Shown: positions 34,818 to 44,077 of the stretch, one piece after another
Numbering within the stretch: the stretch's first letter is position 1
Layout: every line of letters begins with the position of its first letter
Assembly (NCBI RefSeq): GCF_003427025.1
Contig: NZ_QVAI01000010.1
Location: forward strand, 124,001-188,000
Direction: 5' to 3'
DNA from: Jiangella endophytica
Lineage (GTDB): Bacteria > Actinomycetota > Actinomycetes > Jiangellales > Jiangellaceae
DNA: 64,000 bases
Notes under the pieces: model-generated
The model's input: only the letters and a program-made list of their open reading frames with translations
Databases searched by the model: none
Told to the model about the DNA's origin: nothing
Position numbers and translations under genes: made by a program

Positions 34818-37349
34818 CTACTCCAGCTCCAACGTCCCCTGTTCTCCGTCGCCGGCCGGTTCGGGCGCGGGCGGGGCCACCTCGGCATCGTCGCCCCCGG
34901 CGAGCGGGCCGGCGATCGCGGCGATCGGCTGCGCCACCGCGATTCCGGAGCCGTCGCGACGACCGGTCGCCGGCGGCAGCTCGATCGGCACGCCGCTCGC
35001 GGCCGCCGCCCGGGCCGGGGCCACCCCGGCCCACGCGAGCAGGAGGGTGTCCTCGCCCTTGAGGAACCGGTGGCAGCGCACGCCGCCGGTCGCCCGGCCC
35101 TTCGCGGGGTACTCCGAGTAGGGCGTCACCTTGACCGCCCCCGGCTGCGTGCCGGGCAGCGCCGTCGACGAGCCGGAGACGGTGACGACCGCGCCGGACC
35201 TCGACGCGTCGGCCGAGCCGAAGAACGTGACCTTGGCCCCGGCCGCCAGTTTGATGCCGGCGATGCCTCCGCCTGCCCGGCCCTGCGGCCGGACCGACGA
35301 GGCGGCGAAGCGCAGCAGCTGCGCGTCGGAGCTGATGAAGACGAGGTCCTCGTCGCCGGTGCGCAGCTCGACGGCGCCGACGACGCGGTCGCCGTCGTCG
35401 AGGCGGATGACGTCGTAGGCGTCCTTGCCGGGGTGGTCGGGGACGACGCGTTTGACGACGCCGCGTTCCGTCGCCAGCGCCAGGCCCGGCGACGAGTCGG
35501 AGAACGTCGTCAATGCCAGCGCCCGCTCACCGGGCTCGAGCTCGATGAACTCCTTCAACGCCGCGCCGCCGGCCAACGTCAGCGCCGCCGTCGGAGGCAG
35601 CGCCGGAAGGTCGAGCACCGACAGTCGCAGCACCCGGCCGGCCGACGTGACGACGCCGACCTGGCCGCGCGCCGTGGCGCCGGCCACGGACACGACGACG
35701 TCGTGCTTGGACCGCTTGTCGCCGTAGACCAGCGGCTCCTCGCCCGCTGTGCGGGCCAGCAGGCCGGAGGACGACAGCAGCACCTGGCACGGGTCGTCGG
35801 CGATCTCGAGCGAGGTGGCGCCCGCCCGCGAGGTGACGGCGCCGGACTCCTCGAGCAGGACGGTGCGTCGCGGCGTCGCGTGCGCGGCGGCGATCTCGGC
35901 CAGCTCGTCGGAGACCGCCTTGCGCAGCAGCGTCTCGTTCTCGAGCAGCGCCGTGAGCTCCTCGATGGTGCGGCGCAGCTCCTCGCCCTCCTTCTCCAGC
36001 TCCAGCCGGTCGTACCGGGTGAGCCGGCGCAGCGGGGTGTCGAGGATGTAGCGGGCCTGGATGTCGCTGAGGTCGAAGACGGTCATCAGGCGCTCGCGCG
36101 CGGCGCTGGCGTCGTCGGACGAGCGGATGACCGCGATGACCTCGTCGATGTCGAGCAGTGCGACCATCAGGCCGTCGACCAGGTGCAGCCGGTCGGCCGC
36201 CTTCGTGCGGCGGAACTCGCTGCGCCGCCGGACGACGTCGAGGCGGTGGGCGATGAAGACCTCGAGCAGCTCCTTGAGGCCCAGCGTGCGCGGCTGGCCG
36301 TCGACCAGCGCGACGTTGTTGATGGAGAACGAGTCCTCGAGCGGGGTGAGGCGGTACAGCTCTTCCAGCACCGCCTCGGGCACGAACCCGCTCTTCAGCT
36401 CGATGACCAGGCGCAGCGCGGTGTTGCGGTCGGTGTAGTCGACGACGTCGGCGACGCCCTGCAGCTTCTTGTTGCGGACGAGCTCGACGATGCGCTCGCG
36501 GACCCGCTCCGGGCCGACCATGTACGGCAGCTCGGTGATGACGATGCCCTTGCGGCGGGCGGTGATGTTCTCGACGCGGGCGGTCGCGCGGGTCTTGAAC
36601 GCGCCCCGGCCGGACTCGTAGGCGTCGCGGACGCCGTCGAGCCCGATGATGCGCCCGCCGCTGGGGAGGTCGGGCCCTGGGACGAATCGCATGAGGTCGT
36701 CCAGCGACGCCTCGGGGTGGGTCAGCAGGTGCCGCGTGGCGTCGATGACCTCGCCGAGGTTGTGCGGCGCCATGTTCGTCGCCATGCCGACGGCGATGCC
36801 GGTGGCGCCGTTGACCAGCAGGTTCGGGAACGCCGCCGGAAGCACCTCGGGCTGCTCGAACTGCCCGTCGTAGTTCGGCACCATGTTGACGACGTTCTCG
36901 TCGAGCGACCTGACCAGCAGCATCGCCGGCTCGCTCATGCGGCACTCGGTGTACCGGTATGCGGCCGGACCGGCGTCGAGCGAGCCGAAGTTGCCGTGCC
37001 CGTCGACCAGCGGCACCCGCATGGCCCACGGCTGCGCCATGCGCACGAGGGTGTCGTAGATGGCGCCGTCGCCGTGCGGGTGCAGCTTGCCCATCACGTC
37101 GCCGACGACGCGGCCGCACTTGACGTGCGGGCGGTCGGGGCGCAGACCCATCTCGTTCATCTGGAACAGGATCCGGCGCTGCACCGGCTTCAGCCCGTCG
37201 CGGGCGTCCGGGATGGCGCGGGAGTAGATGACCGAATAGGCGTACTCGAGGAAGCTGCCCCGCATCTCGTCCGAGACGTCGACGTCGAGAATGACTTCCT
37301 CGAAGTCCTCGGACGGGGGTGTCGTGGTCCGGCGTGCCATGCCATCCAT
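34818..37349 (-). CDS. parC: DNA topoisomerase IV subunit A
   Basis: This 843-residue breakage-reunion subunit starts at ATG 37349 or the second ATG at 37340. The winged-helix region has [19 protein letters not shown]; the catalytic tyrosine is Tyr133 in [12 protein letters not shown]. The quinolone-determining segment reads [15 protein letters not shown], with Gly in the usual Ser83 position of E. coli GyrA. The C-terminal beta-pinwheel (about residues 505-805) lacks a clear GyrA box, which favours ParC over GyrA. The tail is acidic. Its start lies 46 nt after the last of five tandem paralogs on the same strand, so it may share their transcript. Confidence 0.93.
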   Translation of the reverse strand: MDGMARRTTTPPSEDFEEVILDVDVSDEMRGSFLEYAYSVIYSRAIPDARDGLKPVQRRILFQMNEMGLRPDRPHVKCGRVVGDVMGKLHPHGDGAIYDTLVRMAQPWAMRVPLVDGHGNFGSLDAGPAAYRYTECRMSEPAMLLVRSLDENVVNMVPNYDGQFEQPEVLPAAFPNLLVNGATGIAVGMATNMAPHNLGEVIDATRHLLTHPEASLDDLMRFVPGPDLPSGGRIIGLDGVRDAYESGRGAFKTRATARVENITARRKGIVITELPYMVGPERVRERIVELVRNKKLQGVADVVDYTDRNTALRLVIELKSGFVPEAVLEELYRLTPLEDSFSINNVALVDGQPRTLGLKELLEVFIAHRLDVVRRRSEFRRTKAADRLHLVDGLMVALLDIDEVIAVIRSSDDASAARERLMTVFDLSDIQARYILDTPLRRLTRYDRLELEKEGEELRRTIEELTALLENETLLRKAVSDELAEIAAAHATPRRTVLLEESGAVTSRAGATSLEIADDPCQVLLSSSGLLARTAGEEPLVYGDKRSKHDVVVSVAGATARGQVGVVTSAGRVLRLSVLDLPALPPTAALTLAGGAALKEFIELEPGERALALTTFSDSSPGLALATERGVVKRVVPDHPGKDAYDVIRLDDGDRVVGAVELRTGDEDLVFISSDAQLLRFAASSVRPQGRAGGGIAGIKLAAGAKVTFFGSADASRSGAVVTVSGSSTALPGTQPGAVKVTPYSEYPAKGRATGGVRCHRFLKGEDTLLLAWAGVAPARAAAASGVPIELPPATGRRDGSGIAVAQPIAAIAGPLAGGDDAEVAPPAPEPAGDGEQGTLELE

Positions 37350-37395
37350 TCTCGCCCCCCGAGGGCCGTGCTCCGTGCAGCGACCCGCGCGCAGG

Positions 37396-38004
37396 TCAGG
37401 ACGACATCTCGATCGAGATCACGAAGATGGCGGCCACGGAGGGCACCACGACGAGCACCCCGGCGAGGACGGGATAGCGCTCGAGCAGGGGGACGGCGTG
37501 CGGGTAGCGGCGGGCGAGAGCGCGCGCCGAGGCCAGCCGTCCGAGTTTGTGGGTCTCGACGCCGAGCACGGCGAGGAGCCGGCGCATGTCGTCCTCGACC
37601 CAGCGGGCGCCGGACATGCGGGCGAGCCGCCGGCCGCCACGGTCCAGAACGTACAGGTGGGCGAGGCTGCGGCTGTTCTTGTGCGTGCGGGGGAGCGCCG
37701 CGGTGACGATCGACCCGACGGCGTCGCGGGGGACGCGGCGCGTGCGCAGCAACCCCGTGACGGCCAGCTCGGACGGCGTGACGGTGATGGCGGCGCGCCG
37801 GAACCAGGCCGGCGCGATGCTCGACACCAGCACGATGACGCTCAGCGACACGATCGCGCCGAATGCGCCACCACGCAGCAGCAACGCCGCCAGCAGCACC
37901 ACGATCGGCAGCAGCGACCACTTGACGGTGCTCAGGTAGCGGCGCAGCGACGGCCGCAGTACGAGCGCCGCTGCGGGCAGGGGTCCGGGCACGGCCAGCA
38001 TCAT
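37396..38004 (-). CDS. Membrane PH-like paralog 5 (most divergent)
   Basis: This 202-residue protein starts at ATG 38004 (or 38001). Two helices lie at about residues 28-62 and one at the C-terminus (about 178-198). Between them a beta-rich domain begins with ITVTPSELAVTGLL, the family motif. Later blocks correspond to those of the other four copies but are weaker: RRLARMSGARW for LLRIHG, and ALARRYPHAVPLLERYP for the third motif. It is the last of the five and the closest to parC. The fold is inferred to be PH-like, as in other two-helix plus bPH proteins. No function is known. Confidence 0.82.
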   Translation of the reverse strand: MMLAVPGPLPAAALVLRPSLRRYLSTVKWSLLPIVVLLAALLLRGGAFGAIVSLSVIVLVSSIAPAWFRRAAITVTPSELAVTGLLRTRRVPRDAVGSIVTAALPRTHKNSRSLAHLYVLDRGGRRLARMSGARWVEDDMRRLLAVLGVETHKLGRLASARALARRYPHAVPLLERYPVLAGVLVVVPSVAAIFVISIEMSS

Positions 38005-38018
38005 AGGCGTGGACGGGG

Positions 38019-38603
38019 TCAGCCCGACAGGGCCGCGATCACGGTACCGACGACGACCGCCACGACGGCGAAGCCCAAGGCGCAGAGCAGGATGAACGCG
38101 AGCATGTGCCGCTCGACCCAGCTGCTGGCGCCGGGCTGCTCGCGGGCGAACTGCCCGGCGCTGACGGGACCCTCGGACCCGGCGACCGGCAGGTCGAGGT
38201 GGTCGACCAGCCGGTCCAGGTCGGCGACGGAGAAGAGAGCGCCGTTGATGCGCAGCAGGGCACGCTGGTCTGGATCGAAGAGGACGATGGTCTCGGCGGG
38301 TGCGGCCCCGGGCTGGACCACCTTGGTCCGGAGGATCGAGGCGGCGTCCGCGCGGTCGCGGCGGCGGTGGAACCACAGGCCGCGCACCGAGATCTCGGTG
38401 GGGGTGACGACGATGTGGGAGCGCCGCAGATAGACGGCGATGGCGGCGGCCAGCAGCAGGGCGAGGCCGATGCCGGTGAACAGGGCCGGCCTGCCGCCGG
38501 CCATGACGCCGCCGATGACGAGGACGACGGCGATCACGGCGGTGATCGCGAGGGCGTGCCGGCGCGGCCCGGGAGCCGGCCGGAGGACGAGAGCGTTGGA
38601 CAC
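38019..38603 (-). CDS. Membrane PH-like paralog 4
   Basis: This 194-residue protein starts at GTG 38603; the frame runs further upstream but overlaps paralog 3. The family layout is clear: ALVLRPAPGPRRHAL at the N-terminus, a helix pair near residues 18-55, then IVVTPTEISVRGLWFHRRRD. ALLRINGALFSVADLDRLVDHL follows, then SAGQFAREQPGASSWVERH before a final helix. It lies 14 nt before paralog 5. It has diverged from copies 1-3 in the third block. Confidence 0.84.
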   Translation of the reverse strand: MSNALVLRPAPGPRRHALAITAVIAVVLVIGGVMAGGRPALFTGIGLALLLAAAIAVYLRRSHIVVTPTEISVRGLWFHRRRDRADAASILRTKVVQPGAAPAETIVLFDPDQRALLRINGALFSVADLDRLVDHLDLPVAGSEGPVSAGQFAREQPGASSWVERHMLAFILLCALGFAVVAVVVGTVIAALSG

Positions 38604-38659
38604 GGCCCCGACCCTAGAACACGGCGAGGGGCGCTTCGGTCGTGGCGCGCTCGGCCGGG

Positions 38660-39238
38660 TCAGGCCGACAGGACCACGGCCGCGGTGCCGATGAGGATGA
38701 CCAGCACCACGGTGCCGCACCCGACCGCGAAGGCGAAGGAATACGGCCGCCGCTCGGGCCACCGCACGATGCCGGGGTGCTCGCGGTCCAGCTGGGCCGC
38801 GGTCATCGGCCGGTCGTGCTCGACGGCGGGCCGGCCCAGCCGCCGGACCAGCTCGTCGAGGTCGTGGGTCTCGTAGTGCCCGGCGTTGATCCGCATCAGG
38901 ACCTGGTCGCCGGCCCCGCGCAGGAAGAGCGTCGGCGCCGCCGGGCCGCGGGGCGGGATCACGGTGGCCCGGACGATGGTCGTCACGTCACCCAGCGGCT
39001 GCATGCGGGCGCCGAACAGCCCGGTGACCGCGACCTCCGACGGTGTGAGGACGATGCGCGATCGCGACAGGTAGAAGAAGCCGATGCCCAGGCCGGCGGC
39101 GCCGATGATCAGCGAGACCAGCAGCCCGGCGACCCCGCCGGCGATCGTCGCCGCCATGACGAAGACGGCGAGGACCAGTCCGGCGGTGACCATGACGGTA
39201 CGCCGGCGCCGCGCCGACGGCCGCAACTCCAGCAGCAT
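38660..39238 (-). CDS. Membrane PH-like paralog 3
   Basis: This 192-residue protein opens with LLELRPSARRRRTVM. A helix pair spans about residues 16-56. The central domain starts IVLTPSEVAVTGLFGARM and contains VLMRINAGHYETHDLDELVRRL. The third block is TAAQLDREHPGIVRWPERRP, followed by a C-terminal helix (about residues 168-190). It lies between paralogs 2 and 4 with gaps of 43 and 56 nt. Both ends of the central domain face the cytoplasm if the usual positive-inside rule holds. Confidence 0.85.
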   Translation of the reverse strand: MLLELRPSARRRRTVMVTAGLVLAVFVMAATIAGGVAGLLVSLIIGAAGLGIGFFYLSRSRIVLTPSEVAVTGLFGARMQPLGDVTTIVRATVIPPRGPAAPTLFLRGAGDQVLMRINAGHYETHDLDELVRRLGRPAVEHDRPMTAAQLDREHPGIVRWPERRPYSFAFAVGCGTVVLVILIGTAAVVLSA

Positions 39239-39281
39239 GGCCTGGAACCCTAGGGCATGAGTGCCGCGCTGCGCGCCCGGG

Positions 39282-39872
39282 TCAGCGGGTGCTGCTGACG
39301 ACCGCGAGCACGATGATCAGCAGAGCCATCGACCCGAAGGCGACGAGCAGCGAGAACGCGATGGGCCGCCGCTCGGCGAACGGCACGATGCCCGGGTACC
39401 GGCGGGCCAGCTGCGCGGCGGTGACGGGCGCGCCCGGGCCGCCGGTGGGCAGCCCGAGTCGTGCCACCAGCTGGTCGAGGTCGGCGGTCTCGTAGTTGCT
39501 GCCGTGGATGCGCAGCAGGACGTGGTCGTCGCGGTCGCGGACGAAGACGGTGTCGGCCATCGAGCCGCGGACCGGGATGACGACCGCCCGGACGACCGAC
39601 GCGGCCCGGGCGCGGTCACGTCGCCGGTGGACGACGAGGCCACGAACGGCGATCTCGGAGCGGGTGAGGACGACGCGGGCCCGCCGCAGATGACCGTGGA
39701 GGATCGCCAGCACGACGGCCGCGAGCACGAGTCCGCCGAGCAGGCCGACGATGCCGCCGGGAATCGCGAGGAACACGGTGATCAGGCCGGTGACCACCAC
39801 GCCGAGCACCAGAGCGGACCGGCGCCGTCTCGACGACGGGCGCAGTTCGAGATCGTCCAGGCCGGCTGACAT
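39282..39872 (-). CDS. Membrane PH-like paralog 2
   Basis: This 196-residue protein opens with LELRPSSRRRRSALVLG. A glycine-rich helix pair spans about residues 20-58. The beta-rich domain starts VVLTRSEIAVRGLVVHRRRD, where Arg replaces the family Pro. Blocks VLLRIHGSNYETADLDQLVARL and TAAQLARRYPGIVPFAERRP are nearly the family consensus. A final helix ends the protein. It lies 36 nt after paralog 1. Of the copies, this one is among the closest to paralog 1. Confidence 0.85.
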   Translation of the reverse strand: MSAGLDDLELRPSSRRRRSALVLGVVVTGLITVFLAIPGGIVGLLGGLVLAAVVLAILHGHLRRARVVLTRSEIAVRGLVVHRRRDRARAASVVRAVVIPVRGSMADTVFVRDRDDHVLLRIHGSNYETADLDQLVARLGLPTGGPGAPVTAAQLARRYPGIVPFAERRPIAFSLLVAFGSMALLIIVLAVVSSTR

Positions 39873-39908
39873 CGCCGTCGATCCTAGGGGACGCTCCTGG
39901 GCGGCCGC

Positions 39909-40487
39909 TCAGAGCATGGTGGCCGCGATGATCAGCGAGATGACGGTCACCAGCACGACGATCGCGCCCACCACGGCGAAGCCGAACTTGTACGGGTGCC
40001 GCTCGATCCACGGCACGATGCCGTGGTACTGCTTGGCCACCTGGTTCGCGGTGAGCGGCCGGTCCGCCGTCACGGTGGGCAGGCGGAGGTGCTCGACCAG
40101 CCGGTCGAGGTCGGCGGTGGGGTAGTTGACGCCGTGGATGCGCAGCAGCAGCTTCTCGTCGCGATCCAGGACGAAGAGCGAGTCGTTCGCCGGGGCGCGC
40201 GGCGCCACCACCGTGGCCCGCACGATCGACGCCGCCTGGTAGCGGTCGGCCCGCTTGTGCGTGACGAACCCGCGGACGGAGATCTCCGACGGCGTGACGA
40301 CGATGCGCGAGCGCAGCAGGTGGCCGGCGACGGGCACCACCACCAGAGAGGCCACGGCCAGCCCGGCCAGCACCCCGGTCGTGCCGCCGGCGGCGCCCGC
40401 GTAGACGCACAACCCGACGAAGACGATGACCGGAATCAGGGCCAGGGGCCGGTGCCGAACGGTCGGCCGCAGGACGAGCTCCGTCAT
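39909..40487 (-). CDS. Membrane PH-like paralog 1
   Basis: This 192-residue protein is the first of five tandem copies and lies only 9 nt after the sensor kinase stop. It has ELVLRPTVRHRPLALIP at the start, a helix pair (about residues 16-56), then IVVTPSEISVRGFVTHKRAD. A RATVVAPR strand, the block LLLRIHGVNYPTADLDRLVEHL, and TANQVAKQYHGIVPWIERHP follow, before a C-terminal helix near residue 168-190. The domain between helices resembles bacterial PH domains (DUF304/bPH-like), an inference from pattern only. The operon position suggests control by the upstream two-component system. Confidence 0.85.
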   Translation of the reverse strand: MTELVLRPTVRHRPLALIPVIVFVGLCVYAGAAGGTTGVLAGLAVASLVVVPVAGHLLRSRIVVTPSEISVRGFVTHKRADRYQAASIVRATVVAPRAPANDSLFVLDRDEKLLLRIHGVNYPTADLDRLVEHLRLPTVTADRPLTANQVAKQYHGIVPWIERHPYKFGFAVVGAIVVLVTVISLIIAATML

Positions 40488-40496
40488 GCCCAGACC

Positions 40497-41882
40497 CTAG
40501 GACACGGCCTCGGGCGCGCCGATGGTGGCCTTGGCGGCCGGCAGTGTGACGACGAACCGGGCGCCGGGCGCGGCGTTCTCGACGACGATCGTGCCGCCGT
40601 GTGCGACGACGATCTCGCGGGCGATCGCCAGCCCCAGCCCGGACCCGCCGGCGTCGCGGTCGCGGGCGTCGTCGAGGCGGGTGAAGCGCTCGAAGATGCG
40701 TTCGCGGTCCGCCTCGCGCACACCGCTGCCGTCGTCGGCGACCGCGACCCGTGCCCTGCCGCCGGAGGTCGTCACGACCACCTCCACCTGCGACGACGCG
40801 TGCCGGACGGCGTTGTCGACGAGGTTGCGCAGCACCCGGGAGAGGGAGTCGCGGTGACCGCGCGTGTAGACGTCGTCGCCGGCGTCGACGCGCACCTCGA
40901 CCCGTCCGTCGCGCACGCCCTCGGCCACCTCGATGGCCAGCTCGCCGAGATCGACCAGCTCGTCGCGCCGTACCGGCCGCGGGCTGTCCAGATGCGCGAG
41001 CACCAGCAGGTCGTCGACCAGCCGGGCCATGCGCTGGACCTCGACCAGGGCCTCGCGGGCGGTGTCGTGCGGGTCGACGGCGTCGGGGTGCGCCAGCGCG
41101 ACCTCCAGCTCCGTCCGCAGCACGGCGATGGGACTGCGCAGCTCGTGGGCGGCGTCGGCGACGAACGCGCGCTGCCGGGCCGCCGCCGCGTCGAGCCGGC
41201 CGAGCATGTCGTTGAGCGTCACCGCGAGCCGGCTGAGCTCGTCGCCCCCGGCCGGGACCGGCAGCCGGTGCCCGCCGCCGGCGCCGGTGATCTCCTCGGC
41301 GCCGCCGCGCAGCCGGTCGACCGGGCGCAGCGCGCGAAGGATGACCAGCCAGCTCAGCACCGCCAGAGCGGCCGTGACGGAGAGGCCGCCGGCGAACACG
41401 CCGATCTTCGCGAACCGGACGGAGCGCTGCTGCTCCTCGAGCGACACGGCGACGATGACGGTGCGCGGCTCGCCCGCGTCGTCGGTGGGCACGCCGACCA
41501 CGCGCAGCGGTTCCGGCTGGCCGAGCCGGGTGCCGTCGAGGCCGATCGCCTCGCCGGCCCGAACCGCGGCGAGGTCGTCGCCCGCGACCACCGGCGTGAG
41601 GCGGTCGCCGCCGGGCGTCGAGGCGACCACGCGATCGTCGTCGTCGAGCACCTGCGCGACGACGGCGCCGAAGCCGGGCAGCGGGTCGGGCAGCCGGCCG
41701 GACTCGACCAGCGTCGCGATGTCCTCGCCCTGCCGCCGCGCCGTCTCGTCCAGCGCGCCCAGCAGCGCGCGGTCCAGCGCGACCAGCAGCAGCACGCCGC
41801 CGATGCCCAGGCCCACCGCGGCCATCGCGGTGGCGGCCAGGGTGAGCCGGGCACGCAGGCTCATGCGGCCGAAGACGGCCAC
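40497..41882 (-). CDS. Sensor histidine kinase, EnvZ/MprB-like
   Basis: This 461-residue kinase has two membrane helices (about 14-36 and 160-182) flanking an extracytoplasmic sensor of about 120 residues rich in Asp and Pro. A HAMP domain follows (about 183-236). His246 lies in VADAAHELRSPIAVLRTELE, and the ATPase domain has NLVDNAVRHA, a DDGSGV motif and GSGLGLAIAREIV. It starts 1 nt after the regulator stop and ends 9 nt before paralog 1. This is the classical OmpR-partner layout seen in actinobacterial envelope-stress sensors; the stimulus is unknown. Confidence 0.94.
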   Translation of the reverse strand: MAVFGRMSLRARLTLAATAMAAVGLGIGGVLLLVALDRALLGALDETARRQGEDIATLVESGRLPDPLPGFGAVVAQVLDDDDRVVASTPGGDRLTPVVAGDDLAAVRAGEAIGLDGTRLGQPEPLRVVGVPTDDAGEPRTVIVAVSLEEQQRSVRFAKIGVFAGGLSVTAALAVLSWLVILRALRPVDRLRGGAEEITGAGGGHRLPVPAGGDELSRLAVTLNDMLGRLDAAAARQRAFVADAAHELRSPIAVLRTELEVALAHPDAVDPHDTAREALVEVQRMARLVDDLLVLAHLDSPRPVRRDELVDLGELAIEVAEGVRDGRVEVRVDAGDDVYTRGHRDSLSRVLRNLVDNAVRHASSQVEVVVTTSGGRARVAVADDGSGVREADRERIFERFTRLDDARDRDAGGSGLGLAIAREIVVAHGGTIVVENAAPGARFVVTLPAAKATIGAPEAVS

Positions 41883-41883
41883 C

Positions 41884-42561
41884 TCAGCCGCCGTCGCCGC
41901 TCAGGCGGTAGCCGGCGCCGCGCACGGTCTGCACCGCGGCCCGGCCGAACGGGGTGTCGATCTTGCGCCGGAGGTAGCCGACGTAGACCTCGACGACGTT
42001 GGGGTCGCCGTCGTAGTGGGCGTCCCAGACGTGTTCGAGGATGTCGCGCTTGGACACGACCTCGTCGGCGCGGCGCATGAGGAACTCGAGCACGCCGAAC
42101 TCGCGCGGCGTCAGCGTGACCTCGGCGTCGCCGCGGCGCACCGTCTTCGCGCCCGGGTCCAGCTCGAGGTCGCCGGCGCTCAGCACGGCCGGGCGGGCCG
42201 GCGCGCCGCGGCGCAGCAGCGCTCGCAGCCGCGCGACCAGCACGACGTAGGAGAACGGCTTGGTGAGGTAGTCGTCGGCGCCGACGTCGAGGCCGTCGGC
42301 CTGGTCATACTCGCCGTCCTTGGCCGACAGCATGAGGATCGGCACCCAGTTGCCCTCGGCCCGCAGCGTCTGGCAGATGCGATAGCCCGACAGCGATGGG
42401 AGCATGATGTCGAGCACGATGACGTCGTAGGCGTTCTCGCGGGCCAGGTGCAGGCCGTCGAGGCCGTCGTGGGTCACCTCGACGGAGAACCCCTCCGCCG
42501 ACAGCCCGCGGTGCAGCGCGCGGGCCAGCCCGCGCTCGTCCTCGACCACCAGCACCCGCAT
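41884..42561 (-). CDS. OmpR/PhoB-family response regulator
   Basis: This 225-residue regulator starts at ATG 42561; the open frame extends upstream without further support. The receiver has acidic pair 8-9 in VVEDERG, phosphoacceptor Asp51 (VIVLDIMLP) and Lys101 in DYLTKPF. The C-terminal winged helix contains LTPREFGVLEFLMRRADEVVSK and EVYVGYLRRKID. It heads a run of eight reverse-strand genes ending with parC. In the 146-nt divergent region there are 10-11-nt direct repeats upstream of the LolA-like gene, a plausible binding array for it. Confidence 0.95.
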   Translation of the reverse strand: MRVLVVEDERGLARALHRGLSAEGFSVEVTHDGLDGLHLARENAYDVIVLDIMLPSLSGYRICQTLRAEGNWVPILMLSAKDGEYDQADGLDVGADDYLTKPFSYVVLVARLRALLRRGAPARPAVLSAGDLELDPGAKTVRRGDAEVTLTPREFGVLEFLMRRADEVVSKRDILEHVWDAHYDGDPNVVEVYVGYLRRKIDTPFGRAAVQTVRGAGYRLSGDGG

Positions 42562-42659
42562 GTCGTCAAGCATGCCCTGCCGCACGCGACGCCGGTCGGC
42601 GGCTCTCAGGGATCTCACAGCGACGGCGAGGCAACCTGGGTGTCATCGGGGTGAAACCC

Positions 42660-42691
42660 GACGCACCGAAGACGCACCGAAACGCACTGAG
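42660..42691. promoter_or_regulatory. Direct repeats, candidate OmpR-family binding array
   Basis: GACGCACCGAA occurs at 42660 and 42671, and a third degenerate unit ACGCACTGAG starts at 42682, giving a spacing of 10-11 nt. OmpR-family regulators bind head-to-tail sites one helical turn apart. The array ends 16 nt before the ATG of the LolA-like gene and faces the regulator gene. A second weaker pair, CTCAG and CTCAC, lies at 42605-42618. Confidence 0.55.
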
Positions 42692-42707
42692 CACGTCAGG
42701 AGACGAC

Positions 42708-43904
42708 ATGCCGAACTCCCTTCTCAGCACCCCGGCCAGGCGGTGGGCGACCGGTGCCACGGTCGCGACCGTGGTCGTCGGCGCGGCCGTGGCCGGCCCG
42801 CTGATCGCCGGTGCCGACTCCGAACTGCCCGACCGCACGGCCGCCGAGCTGCTCGTCGACCTCGCGAGCCTCGACGTCCAGCCGTTCGCCGGCACCGTCG
42901 TGCAGTCCGCCGACGTCGGCCTTCCCGAGCTGGCCAACAGCGACACCACGTCGCTGCCCACGGCCGCCCTGTCGCTGCTCAACGGGTCGTCCACGGCTCG
43001 CATCTGGTACACCGACGGCGACACCTACCGCTTCGCGCTGCAGGACGACCAAGCCGAGTCCGACCTCATCCGCAACGGCCAGGACCTCTGGTTCTGGAGC
43101 AGCGAGGGGGCCAGCGCCTCACACCTGGTCCTCCCCGAGGACACGGGCGACGACGCCACCGGCGGCCCGTTCGGCGGCGACAACCCGTTCGGCGGCGAGG
43201 GCATGGAGGGCCTGCCCGAGGACCTCCCGGCCGACGTTCCCACCGCGGCCGCCTCGCTGGCGCTGGCGATGATCGAGCCGTCCACCCAGGTCGACGTCGA
43301 CGGCACGGCCACCGTGGCCGGCCGGCACGCGTACGAACTGGTGCTGCGGCCCAAGGACGAGCAGTCGCTGATCGGCTCCATCCGGCTGGCCGTCGACGGC
43401 GAGACGTCCATGCCGCTGCGGGTGCAGTTCGTCGCCCGCGACGCCAGCGAGCCGTCGTTCGAGGTCGGCTTCACCTCGATCTCCTTCGACGAGCCCGACG
43501 CGTCGACGTACGAGTTCGCCCCGCCGCCCGGCACCACGGTCGACGAGATCCAGCCCGACGAGCTCGACGACGCCGCCGCGCAGCACCACCCGGGCGCCGG
43601 CGCCGGCCACGAGGGCATGGACCAGTCCGACGTGTCCGTGGTCGGTTCCGGCTGGAGCAGCGTCTTCGTCCTCCGCGGCGTCGACCTCGACCAGCTCACC
43701 GCCGGCCTCGACGGCGACGCCGCCGCCATGGCCGACGCCTTCCTGGCCGACTTCCAGGACGTCAGTGGCCCGTACGGCACCGGCCGGGCCATGACGAGCG
43801 ACCTGTTCACCGTCCTCCTCCTCGACGACGGCCGGCTGCTCATGGGCGCCGTCCCGCTGGAGGTCCTCGAGCAGGCCGCGCAGGACCCCGCCGCCGCGCT
43901 GTAA
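42708..43904 (+). CDS. Exported LolA/RseB-like protein (DUF2092 type)
   Basis: This 398-residue protein starts at ATG 42708 after AGGAGA. One helix near residues 14-34 is a signal anchor or cleavable signal. The remaining domain has the LolA/RseB half-barrel pattern: SLLNGSSTARIWYTDGDTYRFAL, QDLWFWSS, and HAYELVLRPKDEQSLIGSI. Such domains sense or carry lipids outside the membrane. A Gly/Pro-rich loop (GGPFGGDNPFGGEG) follows residue 160. It is divergent from the OmpR-type regulator, so it may be the sensed or regulated partner of that system. A strong terminator follows 25 nt after its stop. Confidence 0.82.
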   Translation: MPNSLLSTPARRWATGATVATVVVGAAVAGPLIAGADSELPDRTAAELLVDLASLDVQPFAGTVVQSADVGLPELANSDTTSLPTAALSLLNGSSTARIWYTDGDTYRFALQDDQAESDLIRNGQDLWFWSSEGASASHLVLPEDTGDDATGGPFGGDNPFGGEGMEGLPEDLPADVPTAAASLALAMIEPSTQVDVDGTATVAGRHAYELVLRPKDEQSLIGSIRLAVDGETSMPLRVQFVARDASEPSFEVGFTSISFDEPDASTYEFAPPPGTTVDEIQPDELDDAAAQHHPGAGAGHEGMDQSDVSVVGSGWSSVFVLRGVDLDQLTAGLDGDAAAMADAFLADFQDVSGPYGTGRAMTSDLFTVLLLDDGRLLMGAVPLEVLEQAAQDPAAAL

Positions 43905-43929
43905 GGCACCGGCGGAACGCACGGGGGCC

Positions 43930-43966
43930 GGAGGCCGCCGCGGGACAAGACCCCGCGGCGGCCTCC
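43930..43966. terminator. Strong hairpin terminator after the LolA-like gene
   Basis: A perfect 15-bp GC stem with left arm GGAGGCCGCCGCGGG encloses a 7-nt loop (ACAAGAC). It lies 25 nt past the stop codon. There is no U tract, as is usual for high-GC hosts. Confidence 0.88.
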
Positions 43967-44077
43967 GCATGTCCGGGCCGAGCGCAGACGTTGCCGATGA
44001 TCAGGTGATCTCCTCGGCACTTCGTGCCCATGCCCCGGAAACGTGTGATGCCTAAGTTGCCTCCAACGTGTCCGCAC

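Noticed and set aside
35070-37706. 878-codon forward reading frame opposite parC
   Set aside because: It mirrors the third-position GC bias of the conserved parC gene, has no recognisable domain, and its composition is that of antisense frames in GC-rich DNA.
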